Notes: a model not told the origin generated them from the letters alone. A DNA stretch of 64,000 nucleotides from Variovorax paradoxus NBRC 15149 (GCF_001591365.1 NZ_BCUT01000005.1:496001-560000), one strand, 5' to 3'. Shown: positions 48,673 to 57,708, counted from the first letter of the stretch. Program-made: numbers and translations.

Positions 48673-51663
48673 ATGTTGTTGACCAAGAAAACAGCCCCCG
48701 CGAACAGTGTTTCGCGGCAAGGGGAGCGCGAGTCGTCCTCCCCGTTCATCCACAGCCTGCGGCGCGGCCTTTCGGGCGCGCTGCCCACCATGGACCGGCG
48801 TGCCTTCCTGCGGCGCTCCGGGCTCGGCGTGGGCGTGGGCCTGGCCGCGGGCCAGCTCACGCTGATGCGCAAGGCCGAGGCGGCCGGCGAAGCACGGCCC
48901 ACGGCGGTAGGCGCCGGCAAGGTCGAGATCAAGCGCACCGTGTGCTCCCACTGCTCGGTCGGCTGCGCCTCCGATGCGGTGGTCGAGAACGGCGTCTGGG
49001 TGCGCCAGGAGCCGGTGTTCGATTCGCCCATCAACCTCGGCGCGCATTGCGCCAAGGGCGCCGCGCTGCGCGAGCACGGCCACGGCGAATACCGGCTGCG
49101 CTATCCGATGAAGCTGGTCAACGGCAAGTACGAGCGCATCAACTGGGACACCGCGCTCGACGAGATCACCGCCAAGCTCAAGGAACTGCGCCAGGCCAGC
49201 GGGCCCGATTCGGTCTACTGGATCGGCTCGTCCAAGCACAGCAACGAGCAGTCGTACCTGCTGCGCAAGTTCGTGAGCTTCTGGGGCAGCAACAACTGCG
49301 ACCACCAGGCGCGCATCTGCCACTCGACCACCGTTGCCGGCGTTGCGAACACATGGGGCTACGGCGCCATGACCAATTCGTACAACGACATGCGCAACGC
49401 CAAGGTGGCGATGTACATCGGCTCCAACGCCGCGGAGGCCCATCCGGTCAGCATGCTGCACATGCTCCATGCCAAGGAGAACGGCTGCAAGATGATCGTG
49501 GTCGACCCGCGCTTCACGCGTACTGCGGCCAAGGCCGACGAGTACGTGCGCATCCGCTCGGGCTCCGACATCGCCTTCCTGTTCGGCATCCTGCACCACA
49601 TCTTCAAGAACGGCTGGGAAGACAAGCAGTACATCAACGACCGCGTCTTCGGCATGGACAAGGTGCGCGAGGAAGTGCTGGCCAAGTGGACGCCCGACAA
49701 GGTCGAGGAGGCCTGCGGCGTGAAGGAGGCGCAGGTGCTCAAGGTGGCGACCTGGCTCAACGAGAACCGTCCCGGCACCGTCGTGTGGTGCATGGGCCAG
49801 ACGCAGCACACCATCGGCAACGCGATCGTGCGGGCCTCGTGCATCCTGCAGCTGGCACTCGGCAACGTGGGCAAGTCGGGCGGCGGCACCAACATCTTCC
49901 GCGGCCACGACAACGTGCAGGGCGCCACCGACGTGGGCCCGAACCCCGATTCGCTGCCCGGCTACTACGGCATCGTCGAAGGCTCGTGGAAGCACTTCGC
50001 CGCCACCTGGGGCGTGGACTACGAATGGATCAAGGGCCGCTTCGCGTCGCCAGCGATGATGACCAAGCCCGGCATCACCGTGTCGCGCTGGATCGACGGC
50101 GTGCTCGAGAAGAACGAGCTGATCGACCAGGACTCGAACCTGCGCGGCGTGTTCTATTGGGGCCATGCGCCCAACTCGCAGACGCGCGGCCTCGAGATGA
50201 AGCGCGCCATGGATAAGCTCGACCTGCTGGTGGTGGTCGACCCCTATCCCTCGGCCACCGCCGCGATGGCGGCCATGCCCGGCAACCCCGACGACCTCAA
50301 CAAGAACCGCGCCGTCTACCTGCTGCCCGCATGCACGCAGTTCGAGACCAGCGGCTCCGTCACGGCGTCGAACCGTTCGATCCAGTGGCGCGAGAAGGTC
50401 ATCGATCCGCTGTGGGAAAGCCGCAGCGACCACATGATCATGCAGCAGTTCGCCGACCGCCTGGGCTTCGGCAAGGAACTCAGCAAGAACTACAAGATGC
50501 AGAAGGTCAAGGGCATGGACGAGCCCGTGCCCGACGACATCCTGCGCGAGATCAACAAGACCTGCTGGGCCGTGGGCTACACCGGCCAGAGCCCCGAGCG
50601 GCTGCAGGCGCACATGCGCAACATGGGCGCCTTCGACGTGCGCACGCTCAAGGCCAAGGCCGGCGTGAAGGACAAGGCCAACGGCTATGACCTCACGGGC
50701 GACTACTTCGGCCTGCCGTGGCCCTGCTACGGCACGCCCGAGTTCAAGCACCCGGGCTCGCCCAACCTGTACGACACCTCCAAGCACGTGATGGAAGGCG
50801 GCGGCAACTTCCGCGCGAACTTCGGCGTGGAGCGCGACGGCAAGAACCTGCTGGCCGAGGACGGCTCGCATTCGCTGGGCGCCGACATCACCACCGGCTA
50901 CCCCGAGCTCGACCACGTGCTGCTCAAGAAGCTGGGCTGGTGGGACGAACTCACCGAGGCCGAGAAGCCCAAGGCCGAAGGCAAGAACTGGAAGACCGAC
51001 AGCTCGGGCGGCATGATCCGCGTGTTCATGAAGAACCACGGCTGCCATCCTTTCGGCAATGCCAAGGCGCGTGCAGTGGTCTGGAACTTTCCCGACGCGA
51101 TCCCGCAGCACCGCGAGCCGCTGTACGGCAACCGGCCCGACCTCATGGCCAAGTACCCGACGCACGACGACAAGATGGCGTTCTGGCGGCTGCCCACGCT
51201 CTACAAGAGCGTGCAGCAGAAGAACATCGCCGACAAGGTGGCCGAGAAGTTCCCGTACGTGATGACCTCGGGCCGCCTGGTCGAATACGAGGGCGGCGGC
51301 GAGGAAACCCGCTCGAACCCCTGGCTCGCCGAGCTGCAGCAGGAGATGTTCATCGAGATCAACCCCAAGGTCGCGGCCGAGAAGGGCATCCGCAACGGCG
51401 AGCGCGCCTGGGTGCACACGCCCACGGGCGCCAAGCTCAACGTGCAGGCCCTGGTGACCGAGCGCGTGGGGCCCGACACGGTCTTCATGCCGTTCCACTT
51501 CTCGGGCCATTGGCAGGGTGCCGACATGCTCGGCTACTACCCCGCCGGCGCAGCCCCCGTGGTGCGCGGCGAGGCCATCAACACCGGCACGACCTACGGT
51601 TATGACAGCGTGACCATGATGCAAGAGACCAAGACCACGGTCTGCAACGTAGAAAAGGCATAA
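48673..51663 (+). CDS. fdhA: Periplasmic formate dehydrogenase, molybdopterin catalytic subunit
   Basis: The 996-residue protein has a Tat signal with DRRAFLRRSGLGVG (41-54) after an extended N-region; Met40 is a second possible start, but the longer form is usual in this family. The [4Fe-4S] ligands are Cys91, 94, 98 and 126 (CSHCSVGC). The molybdenum ligand is Cys216 next to His217 (QARICHSTTVAGV), so this is a cysteine and not selenocysteine enzyme. The Mo-bis-MGD core and a C-terminal dinucleotide-binding domain (from about 830) follow. It oxidises formate in the periplasm and passes electrons to FdhB. The gene order with FdhB and FdhC fits a membrane-bound respiratory enzyme. Confidence 0.95.
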   Translation: MLLTKKTAPANSVSRQGERESSSPFIHSLRRGLSGALPTMDRRAFLRRSGLGVGVGLAAGQLTLMRKAEAAGEARPTAVGAGKVEIKRTVCSHCSVGCASDAVVENGVWVRQEPVFDSPINLGAHCAKGAALREHGHGEYRLRYPMKLVNGKYERINWDTALDEITAKLKELRQASGPDSVYWIGSSKHSNEQSYLLRKFVSFWGSNNCDHQARICHSTTVAGVANTWGYGAMTNSYNDMRNAKVAMYIGSNAAEAHPVSMLHMLHAKENGCKMIVVDPRFTRTAAKADEYVRIRSGSDIAFLFGILHHIFKNGWEDKQYINDRVFGMDKVREEVLAKWTPDKVEEACGVKEAQVLKVATWLNENRPGTVVWCMGQTQHTIGNAIVRASCILQLALGNVGKSGGGTNIFRGHDNVQGATDVGPNPDSLPGYYGIVEGSWKHFAATWGVDYEWIKGRFASPAMMTKPGITVSRWIDGVLEKNELIDQDSNLRGVFYWGHAPNSQTRGLEMKRAMDKLDLLVVVDPYPSATAAMAAMPGNPDDLNKNRAVYLLPACTQFETSGSVTASNRSIQWREKVIDPLWESRSDHMIMQQFADRLGFGKELSKNYKMQKVKGMDEPVPDDILREINKTCWAVGYTGQSPERLQAHMRNMGAFDVRTLKAKAGVKDKANGYDLTGDYFGLPWPCYGTPEFKHPGSPNLYDTSKHVMEGGGNFRANFGVERDGKNLLAEDGSHSLGADITTGYPELDHVLLKKLGWWDELTEAEKPKAEGKNWKTDSSGGMIRVFMKNHGCHPFGNAKARAVVWNFPDAIPQHREPLYGNRPDLMAKYPTHDDKMAFWRLPTLYKSVQQKNIADKVAEKFPYVMTSGRLVEYEGGGEETRSNPWLAELQQEMFIEINPKVAAEKGIRNGERAWVHTPTGAKLNVQALVTERVGPDTVFMPFHFSGHWQGADMLGYYPAGAAPVVRGEAINTGTTYGYDSVTMMQETKTTVCNVEKA

Positions 51664-51672
51664 GGAAGCACC

Positions 51673-52296
51673 ATGGCACGAATGAAATTTGTCTGCGACG
51701 CGGAACGCTGCATCGAATGCAACGGCTGCGTCACGGCCTGCAAGAACGAGAACGAGGTGCCCTGGGGCGTGAACCGCCGCCGCGTGGTCACGCTCAACGA
51801 CGGGGTGCCGGGCGAGAAATCGATCTCGGTGGCCTGCATGCACTGCTCCGACGCGCCCTGCATGGCCGTGTGCCCGGTGCAGTGCTTCTACCGCACCGAA
51901 GAAGGCGTGGTGCTGCACGACAAGGACGTGTGCATCGGCTGCGGCTACTGCTCGTACGCCTGCCCGTTCGGCGCGCCGCAGTTCCCCTCGCAAGGCACCT
52001 TCGGCGTGCGCGGCAAGATGGACAAGTGCACCTTCTGCGCCGGCGGCCCCGAGGCCAACGGCTCCGAAGCCGAGTTCGAGAAATACGGCCGCAACCGGCT
52101 CGCCGAAGGCAAGCTTCCGGCCTGCGCCGAGATGTGCTCGACCAAGGCGCTTCTGGCCGGCGACGGCGACGTGGTGGCCGACATCTTCCGCACCCGCGTG
52201 GTCCAGCGTGGCAAGGGCGCCGAAGTCTGGGGCTGGGGCACCGCCTACGGCTCGCAGCAGGCCGGCACGCCGCCGGCCGGTGGAGTGCGCAAGTGA
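51673..52296 (+). CDS. fdhB: Formate dehydrogenase iron-sulfur subunit
   Basis: The 207-residue protein has four cysteine groups typical of the FdnH/FdhB electron-transfer subunit: CDAERCIECNGCVTAC, CMHCSDAPCMAVCP, CIGCGYCSYACP and, after an insert, CTFC with CAEMC. Four [4Fe-4S] clusters are expected. There is no C-terminal membrane helix, unlike E. coli FdnH, so it is probably held by FdhA and FdhC. It would be exported by the Tat route as a passenger of FdhA. It starts 10 bp after fdhA. Confidence 0.95.
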   Translation: MARMKFVCDAERCIECNGCVTACKNENEVPWGVNRRRVVTLNDGVPGEKSISVACMHCSDAPCMAVCPVQCFYRTEEGVVLHDKDVCIGCGYCSYACPFGAPQFPSQGTFGVRGKMDKCTFCAGGPEANGSEAEFEKYGRNRLAEGKLPACAEMCSTKALLAGDGDVVADIFRTRVVQRGKGAEVWGWGTAYGSQQAGTPPAGGVRK

Positions 52297-52547
52297 AGCG
52301 GCCGGGCCTCGTCTTCGCCGGCGTTGCGCTGGCCGCAACCTGCCTCGCGGCCTGCGGCGAGAAGCCGCAGACCAACGCGCAGGGCGTCAAGCACGACGCC
52401 GTGCCCTGGAGCGGCACGGGCACCCAGGAGAACGCCGGCACGGTGTTCACCGCGCCCGGCTGGAAGGTCGGCGACAAGACCGCCTGGGAGCAGCAGCTCA
52501 AGACCCGCGCGCAGAACGGGCAGAACGAATACAACAAAGAGAACTGA
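52293..52547 (+). CDS. Small lipoprotein encoded between fdhB and fdhC
   Basis: The 84-residue protein begins with a signal sequence and lipobox ATCLAACGEKP (Cys21). The mature part has GVKHDAVPWSGTGTQ and PGWKVGDKTAWEQQLKTRAQN, with no recognised domain. Start GTG at 52293 overlaps the TGA of fdhB (GTGA), so it is translationally coupled to an Fe-S subunit. It may anchor or stabilise the periplasmic complex. I do not know a characterised homologue. Confidence 0.75.
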   Translation: MKRPGLVFAGVALAATCLAACGEKPQTNAQGVKHDAVPWSGTGTQENAGTVFTAPGWKVGDKTAWEQQLKTRAQNGQNEYNKEN

Positions 52548-52558
52548 ACGGAGAGCCC

Positions 52559-53785
52559 ATGAAGCAAGCGCTGACCGCTCTCGCTCTTTGCTGTGCCGTG
52601 CTGGGTACGGCCTTCGCGCAGGCGCAGCCGCCGGCCGCCCCTGGAACGGCGTCCGCACCCGCGGCACCTGCCGCAACCGCCGCGCCGGAGGCCGCCGCGG
52701 GAGGCATCCGCGGCCAGAACATCTTCGAGGTCAAGCCCGAAGCCAGCGCCGACCCCAACTACGCGAACCAGACCAATGGCGAGCGCATGAAGGTGCAGCC
52801 CGGCAACAACGCGCCGATGTGGCGCCAGGTGGGGCAGGGCGTGACCGGCTACAGCAGCCTGCCGAAAAGCCAGGCGCCCGAGGCCGGCAACCTGATCCAG
52901 CCTTTCGTGCAGTACCCCGGCTCGCGCTTCACCAATGCCGGCGAAGCCTGGCGCCAGGTGCGCAACGACTGGATCATTCCCTATGGCGCGGCGCTGCTGT
53001 TCGTCGTGCTGCTGGCGCTGGCCATCTTCTATTTCACGCGCGGCCCGATCCGCCTGCACGGCCAGGAAACCGGCCGCAAGATCGAGCGCTTCACGCCCTT
53101 CGAACGCGCCACGCACTGGTCCAACGCCATTGCCTTCGTCACGCTGGCCATCACCGGCATCGTGATGGCCTTCGGCAAGTTCTTCCTGATGCCGTGGATG
53201 GGCAGCGCGCTCTTCGGCTGGATTGCCTACGCGCTCAAGAACGTCCATAACTTCGTCGGGCCGCTGTTTGTGGTGACGACGGTGTTCATGGTCTTCACCT
53301 TCATCCGCGACAACCTGCCGCGCGCCAGCGACCTGCAATGGCTCGCGCGCTTCGGCGGCCTGTTCGGCGGCAAGGAAGTGCCATCGCACCGCTTCAATGC
53401 GGGCGAGAAGCTGGTCTTCTGGGGCGGCGTGCTGTTCCTCGGCCTCTTCATCATCGGCTCGGGGCTCTTCCTGGACAAGCTGCTGCCGGGCTTCGTCTAC
53501 ACGCGCGGCGAGATGCAGGTGGCGCACATGGTGCACGGCGTCGCCACCTTGCTGATGATGGCGATGATCATGGGCCACATCTACATCGGCACGCTCGGCA
53601 TGACGGGCGCCTACAAGGCCATGCGCACCGGCTACGTCGACGAGACCTGGGCCAAGGAGCACCACGAACTCTGGTACGACGACATCGCCGCGGGCAAGAT
53701 CCCTGCGCAGCGCACGGCGCCGGCCGGCTCGGCCGCTGCACCGGCCGCGCGGCCCGTGAGACCCGCCGAAGGAACACCCTCATGA
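52559..53785 (+). CDS. fdhC: Formate dehydrogenase cytochrome b subunit (gamma), long form
   Basis: The 408-residue protein has a signal peptide (about 1-22), an Ala/Pro linker and a periplasmic segment with GGIRGQNIFEVKPEASADPNY (about 48-68). Four membrane helices follow from about 142, with haem-ligating histidines in ERATHWSNAIAFV, NVHNFVGPLFVV and QVAHMVHGVATLL. The C-terminal cytoplasmic part has MRTGYVDETWAKEHHELWY. It takes electrons from FdhB to the quinone pool. E. coli FdnI has only about 217 residues; the long periplasmic N-terminus is usual for alpha/beta-proteobacterial forms. ATG at 52559 follows GGAGAGCC. Confidence 0.93.
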   Translation: MKQALTALALCCAVLGTAFAQAQPPAAPGTASAPAAPAATAAPEAAAGGIRGQNIFEVKPEASADPNYANQTNGERMKVQPGNNAPMWRQVGQGVTGYSSLPKSQAPEAGNLIQPFVQYPGSRFTNAGEAWRQVRNDWIIPYGAALLFVVLLALAIFYFTRGPIRLHGQETGRKIERFTPFERATHWSNAIAFVTLAITGIVMAFGKFFLMPWMGSALFGWIAYALKNVHNFVGPLFVVTTVFMVFTFIRDNLPRASDLQWLARFGGLFGGKEVPSHRFNAGEKLVFWGGVLFLGLFIIGSGLFLDKLLPGFVYTRGEMQVAHMVHGVATLLMMAMIMGHIYIGTLGMTGAYKAMRTGYVDETWAKEHHELWYDDIAAGKIPAQRTAPAGSAAAPAARPVRPAEGTPS

Positions 53786-54195
53786 AGCTGCCGTTGAATC
53801 TTTCTTGCGCATCGCTGCTGGTGCTCGCGCTGGCGGCGCCCGCGGCCTGGGCCAAGCTGCCGCCGCCTCCCGCCACCCCCGAGGCCAAGGCCAAGGCCGC
53901 CGAAGCCGCCGCCAAGACCGCCTGGAGCGGCAAGGTCGATGCCTACAAGCTCTGCCAGGCGCAGGACCGCGTCGCGGCCAAGTACCGCGCGAGCGCCACC
54001 GCGGCCGGCAAGCCGGTGCCGCCGGCGCCTGCCACGCCGCCCTGCGCAGACCCCGGCCCCTTCGTTTTCACGCCGCCAGCGGAAGCCAAGCCCATCGAGG
54101 CTGCGGGCGCGCATTCGCCGGCCACCACGGCCGCATCGCCGCCCAGCACCACGCAGCCGGCCGCCGCCGCCAATCCCACGCCGAAGGCGCAGTGA
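53782..54195 (+). CDS. Periplasmic protein of unknown function in the fdh operon
   Basis: The 137-residue protein has a cleavable signal peptide (about 1-24, ending AAPAAWA). The mature part starts with Pro and Ala/Lys repeats, then has KVDAYKLCQAQDRVAAKYR and PPCADPGPFVFTPP. The two Cys could form a disulfide. It ends in a long Ala/Pro/Thr tail. The Ala/Lys stretch makes part of it look unstructured. Coupled by ATGA to fdhC and followed by fdhD (GTGA overlap), it is clearly part of the operon, but no role can be assigned. Confidence 0.7.
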   Translation: MKLPLNLSCASLLVLALAAPAAWAKLPPPPATPEAKAKAAEAAAKTAWSGKVDAYKLCQAQDRVAAKYRASATAAGKPVPPAPATPPCADPGPFVFTPPAEAKPIEAAGAHSPATTAASPPSTTQPAAAANPTPKAQ

Positions 54196-55064
54196 CGACG
54201 CCGCTGCCGTTGCCGCTCCCGCGTCTCACCCAGGCCCGCGCCGCGCTGACGCGCGAAGTCGAGGTCGTCGATGAGCATGGCGCGCGCGGCACCGTCTCCA
54301 TTCCCGCCGAGCGCGACCTCACGGTGTACGTGGACCGGCGCGAACTCGTCACGCTGATGACGCTCGGCGCCCAGCCCGAACTGCTGGTGCTGGGCTACCT
54401 GCTGAACCAGCGCCTGATCGAAGCGGCCAGCGACGTCGAGTCGGTCACGGTCGACTGGGAGGTGGGTGCCGCCGCGGTCAAGACGCATGCCGGCATCGAC
54501 CGCATCGAGGAGCGCACCGCCAAGAAGGTGGTGACCACCGGCTGCGGCCAGGGCAGCGTGTTCGGCGACCTGATGGCCGACATCGACAAGCTCCAGCTGC
54601 CGCCCACGCGCATGACGCAGGCCCAGCTCTATGCGCTGGTCAACGCGATCCGGCTCCAGGAGAGCACCTACAAGTCGGCCGGCTCGGTGCACGGCTGCGC
54701 GCTGTTCACGCTCGAGCCCGGCGGCACCGAGGCCACGATGCACTCCTTCGTGGAAGACGTGGGCCGCCACAACGCCATCGACACCATTGCGGGCTGGTGC
54801 GCCATGCAGCCGCCTGGCGCGCTGGCCGGCGACCGCGTTTTCTACACCACCGGCCGGCTCACGAGCGAGATGGTGATCAAGTCGGCGCAGATGGGCGTGC
54901 CGATCGTGGTCTCGCGCAGCGGCATCACGCAGATGGGCCACGAGGTCGCAACGCGCGTGGGTTTGTGCGCCATCGGCCGCGCGACCAACCGGCACTTCGT
55001 CTGCTACGCGGGCATCGACCGGCTGGTGCTGCAGCCGGAACTCGCGCGCCGCAATCCGGCCTAA
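54192..55064 (+). CDS. fdhD: Formate dehydrogenase accessory sulfurtransferase FdhD
   Basis: The 290-residue protein contains the FdhD fold: RDLTVYVDRRELVTLMTLGAQ, LVLGYLLNQRLI, SVHGCALFTLE, EDVGRHNAIDTIAGW and TTGRLTSEMVIKSAQMGVPIVV. It transfers sulfur from an IscS-like donor to the molybdenum cofactor of formate dehydrogenases. The usual CxxC pair (C121/C124 in E. coli) reads Cys118-Gly-Gln-Gly here, so only the first cysteine is kept. Start GTG at 54192 overlaps the upstream stop. As the only FdhD in the window it may serve both FdhA and FdsA. Confidence 0.93.
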   Translation: MTTPLPLPLPRLTQARAALTREVEVVDEHGARGTVSIPAERDLTVYVDRRELVTLMTLGAQPELLVLGYLLNQRLIEAASDVESVTVDWEVGAAAVKTHAGIDRIEERTAKKVVTTGCGQGSVFGDLMADIDKLQLPPTRMTQAQLYALVNAIRLQESTYKSAGSVHGCALFTLEPGGTEATMHSFVEDVGRHNAIDTIAGWCAMQPPGALAGDRVFYTTGRLTSEMVIKSAQMGVPIVVSRSGITQMGHEVATRVGLCAIGRATNRHFVCYAGIDRLVLQPELARRNPA

Positions 55065-55134
55065 AGCCTGTTTCCCTGCTCGCGACAAGCCCCTGAAAGG
55101 CGCCGGCGCACGCGCGTCGGCTATCGTCTCGCCC

Positions 55135-57651
55135 ATGAATGCCTCCTTCCGCCTTGGCTGGCGCACCCTGTGGCGCGACCTGCGCGCCGGCGAACTGCGC
55201 CTCTTGATCGTTGCCGTGCTGCTGGCCGTGGCCGCGCTCACGGCGGTCGGCTTCTTTGCCGACCGGCTGAAGGGGGGCCTGCAGCGCGATGCGCGGCAGC
55301 TGCTCGGCGGCGACGCGGTGGTCGTGAGCGACAACCCCACGCCTGCGGCCTTCATCGCACAGGCCCGTGCATTCGGGCTCGAGGGCTCCGGCACCTACGG
55401 CTTTCCCACCATGGCGCGGGCCGACGACGCCCAGGGCGGCGCGAGCAAGCTGGTGGCCTTGAAAGCGGTGGCCGCGGGCTATCCGCTGCGCGGCAACCTG
55501 CAGACCGCCAGCGCCCCCGATGCGCCCGGCAGCATCACGCGCGACATTCCACCGGCGGGCGAGGTCTGGGTCGACGCTTCTCTGCTGGATTCGCTCGCGC
55601 TCAAGCTGGGGGACGCGCTTCTTCTTGGCGACAGCAGCTTGCGCATCGGCCGCGTGATCACGCTGGAGCCGGATCGCGGAGCGGGGTTCATGAGCTTTGC
55701 GCCGCGCGTGATGATCAACCAGGCCGACGTGCCGCGCACCGGCCTCGTGCAGCCTGCGAGCCGTGTCGGCTACCGCTATGCCGTGGCCGGCGAGAACGCG
55801 GCCGTCAAGCGCTTTTCCGACTGGGCCGAGGCCGCCATCAAGAAGGGTGAGCTGCGCGGCGTGCGGCTCGACTCCTTCGAAGGCGGGCGCCCCGAAATGC
55901 GCCAGACGCTGGACCGCGCCGAGAAATTCCTGAGCCTGGTCGCGCTGCTCGCGGCGCTGCTGTCGGCCGTGGCGGTGGCGTTGGCCGCGCGCGGCTTCGC
56001 GGCCAGCCACCTGGACGACTGCGCCATGCTGCGCGTGCTCGGCCAGAGCCAGCGCACCATCGCGCTGGCCTATTCGTTCGAATTCGCCGTCGTCGGCATC
56101 GTGGCCAGCAGCCTGGGCGTGGCGATCGGCTTTGGCGTGCACTACGTATTCGTGGTGCTGCTCGCAGGGCTGGTCGAAACGGCATTGCCCGCGGCCACCC
56201 TGTGGCCCGTGGCCTTCGGCCTGGGCATGGGGCTCACGCTGCTGTTCGCCTTCGGCCTGCCGCCGGTGCTGCAGCTGGCCCGGGTGCCGCCGCTGCGCGT
56301 GATCCGGCGCGACGTCGGCGGGCTCAAGCCGGCCTCGCTCGCGGTGCTGGGCATTGGCGTGGCCGGCTTCGCGGCGCTGCTGATCGCGGCCAGCAGCGAC
56401 CTGAAGCTGGGCCTGATCGCCGTCGGCGGCTTCGCGGGCGCGGTGGCCGTGTTCGCCCTCTTGAGCTGGCTTGCGGTGAAGGTGCTGCGCCGCAGCGTCA
56501 ATGAAAGCACCGCGCCGCGCTGGCTGGTGCTGGCCACGCGCCAGATCTCGGCGCGGCCGGCCTACGCGGTGGTGCAGGTCAGCGCGCTGGCCGTGGGCCT
56601 GCTCGCGCTGGTGCTGCTGGTGCTGCTGCGCACCGACCTGGTCGCGAGCTGGCGCAAGGCCACGCCGCCCGATGCGCCCAACCGCTTCGTCATCAACGTC
56701 ATGCCCGACCAGAGCAGCGCGTTCCAGAAGTCGCTGCGCGATGCCGGCGTGCGCAAGTTCGATTGGTATCCGATGATCCGCGGCCGCCTTGTGGCCGTCA
56801 ACGACAAGCCGGTGTCGCCCGACGACTACCCGGAAGACCGCGCCAAGCGCCTGGTGGACCGCGAGTTCAATCTCAGCAACAGCGTGGAGGCGCCGGCGCA
56901 CAACAGCATCGTGGCCGGCGCATGGAAGCCCGATGCGCCCGGCGAAGTGAGCGTGGAGGAAGGCCTGGCCGAGACGCTCGGCCTCAAGCTTGGCGACGTG
57001 CTGCGCTTCGACATCGGCGGCATGCAGAACGATGCGCGCATCACCTCGCTGCGCAAGGTCGACTGGGGTTCGATGCATGCGAACTTCTTCGTGATGTACA
57101 CCGTGGCCGCGCTGCCCGACGTGCCGGTGACCTACATGGGCGCCTTCCGCGCGCCCGAAACCCGCGGCTTCGACAACGCGCTGGTGCGCAGCTTCCCCAA
57201 CGTGACCAACGTCGACATGAGCGCCACCATCAACCAGGTGCAGCGCGTGCTCGACCAGGTGATCCGCGCGGTCGAGTTCCTGTTCGGCTTCACGCTCGCG
57301 GCGGGGCTGGTGGTGCTGTTTGCCGCGGTCACGGCCACGCGCGAGGAGCGCGCGCGCGAGTTCGCGGTGATGCGCGCGGTGGGTGCGCGGGCCAGTCTGC
57401 TGCGCCAGGTGCAGCGCGCCGAGCTGGCGGGCGTGGGCCTGCTGGCGGGCTTCCTCGCGAGCATCGTGGCCTCGGCCATCGGCTGGGGCCTTGCACGCTA
57501 CGTGTTCGATTTCACCTGGACGGCCTCGCCCATCGTGCCGATCGCCGGTGCGCTCGCGGGCGCGGTGCTGGCGCTGGCGGCGGGCTGGTGGGGCTTGCGC
57601 GACGTGCTGCGCAGGCCCGTGGTCGACACGCTGCGGCGCGCGGCCGAATAG
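55135..57651 (+). CDS. FtsX-type ABC transporter permease (YbbP-like), ATPase partner not adjacent
   Basis: The 838-residue protein has TM1 (about 19-40, RLLIVAVLLAVAALTAVGFF), a large periplasmic domain (about 45-245), then three FtsX-type helices (about 260-360). A second MacB-like periplasmic region and a second FtsX helix set at the C-terminus (AGLVVLFAAVTATREERARE and VMRAVGARASLLRQVQRAE) follow. Such duplicated permeases work with an ABC ATPase (YbbA type) in envelope or lipid/metabolite export. No ATPase of that class lies next to it: fdhD is upstream, an OLD-like ATPase downstream. ATG at 55135 is 70 bp after fdhD. Confidence 0.88.
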   Translation: MNASFRLGWRTLWRDLRAGELRLLIVAVLLAVAALTAVGFFADRLKGGLQRDARQLLGGDAVVVSDNPTPAAFIAQARAFGLEGSGTYGFPTMARADDAQGGASKLVALKAVAAGYPLRGNLQTASAPDAPGSITRDIPPAGEVWVDASLLDSLALKLGDALLLGDSSLRIGRVITLEPDRGAGFMSFAPRVMINQADVPRTGLVQPASRVGYRYAVAGENAAVKRFSDWAEAAIKKGELRGVRLDSFEGGRPEMRQTLDRAEKFLSLVALLAALLSAVAVALAARGFAASHLDDCAMLRVLGQSQRTIALAYSFEFAVVGIVASSLGVAIGFGVHYVFVVLLAGLVETALPAATLWPVAFGLGMGLTLLFAFGLPPVLQLARVPPLRVIRRDVGGLKPASLAVLGIGVAGFAALLIAASSDLKLGLIAVGGFAGAVAVFALLSWLAVKVLRRSVNESTAPRWLVLATRQISARPAYAVVQVSALAVGLLALVLLVLLRTDLVASWRKATPPDAPNRFVINVMPDQSSAFQKSLRDAGVRKFDWYPMIRGRLVAVNDKPVSPDDYPEDRAKRLVDREFNLSNSVEAPAHNSIVAGAWKPDAPGEVSVEEGLAETLGLKLGDVLRFDIGGMQNDARITSLRKVDWGSMHANFFVMYTVAALPDVPVTYMGAFRAPETRGFDNALVRSFPNVTNVDMSATINQVQRVLDQVIRAVEFLFGFTLAAGLVVLFAAVTATREERAREFAVMRAVGARASLLRQVQRAELAGVGLLAGFLASIVASAIGWGLARYVFDFTWTASPIVPIAGALAGAVLALAAGWWGLRDVLRRPVVDTLRRAAE

Positions 57652-57675
57652 ATTTTTCTGCGTGCGGGGGCGAAG

Positions 57676-57708
57676 AGGGCCGGGGAATGCAATACATTCC
57701 CCGGCCCT
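57676..57708. terminator. Strong hairpin between the permease and OLD-like ATPase genes
   Basis: AGGGCCGGGGAATG (57676-57689) pairs perfectly with CATTCCCCGGCCCT (57695-57708) around CAATA. This 14-bp GC-rich stem is 24 bp after the permease stop. No T-run follows, so as a terminator it would be atypical; it may be a regulator site or RNA-processing hairpin for the downstream ATPase. Confidence 0.6.

Noticed and set aside
48880..49330. Selenocysteine insertion in the formate dehydrogenases
   Set aside because: Both catalytic subunits show a normal Cys codon at the molybdenum ligand (Cys216 in FdhA, Cys383 in FdsA), and there is no in-frame TGA.
48481..52338. A 1285-residue open frame on the minus strand opposite fdhA/fdhB
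   Set aside because: It is an antisense shadow caused by high GC and codon bias of the real genes. The plus strand carries Tat, molybdopterin and Fe-S motifs throughout, and the antisense translation is His/Arg/Gly-rich with no domain.
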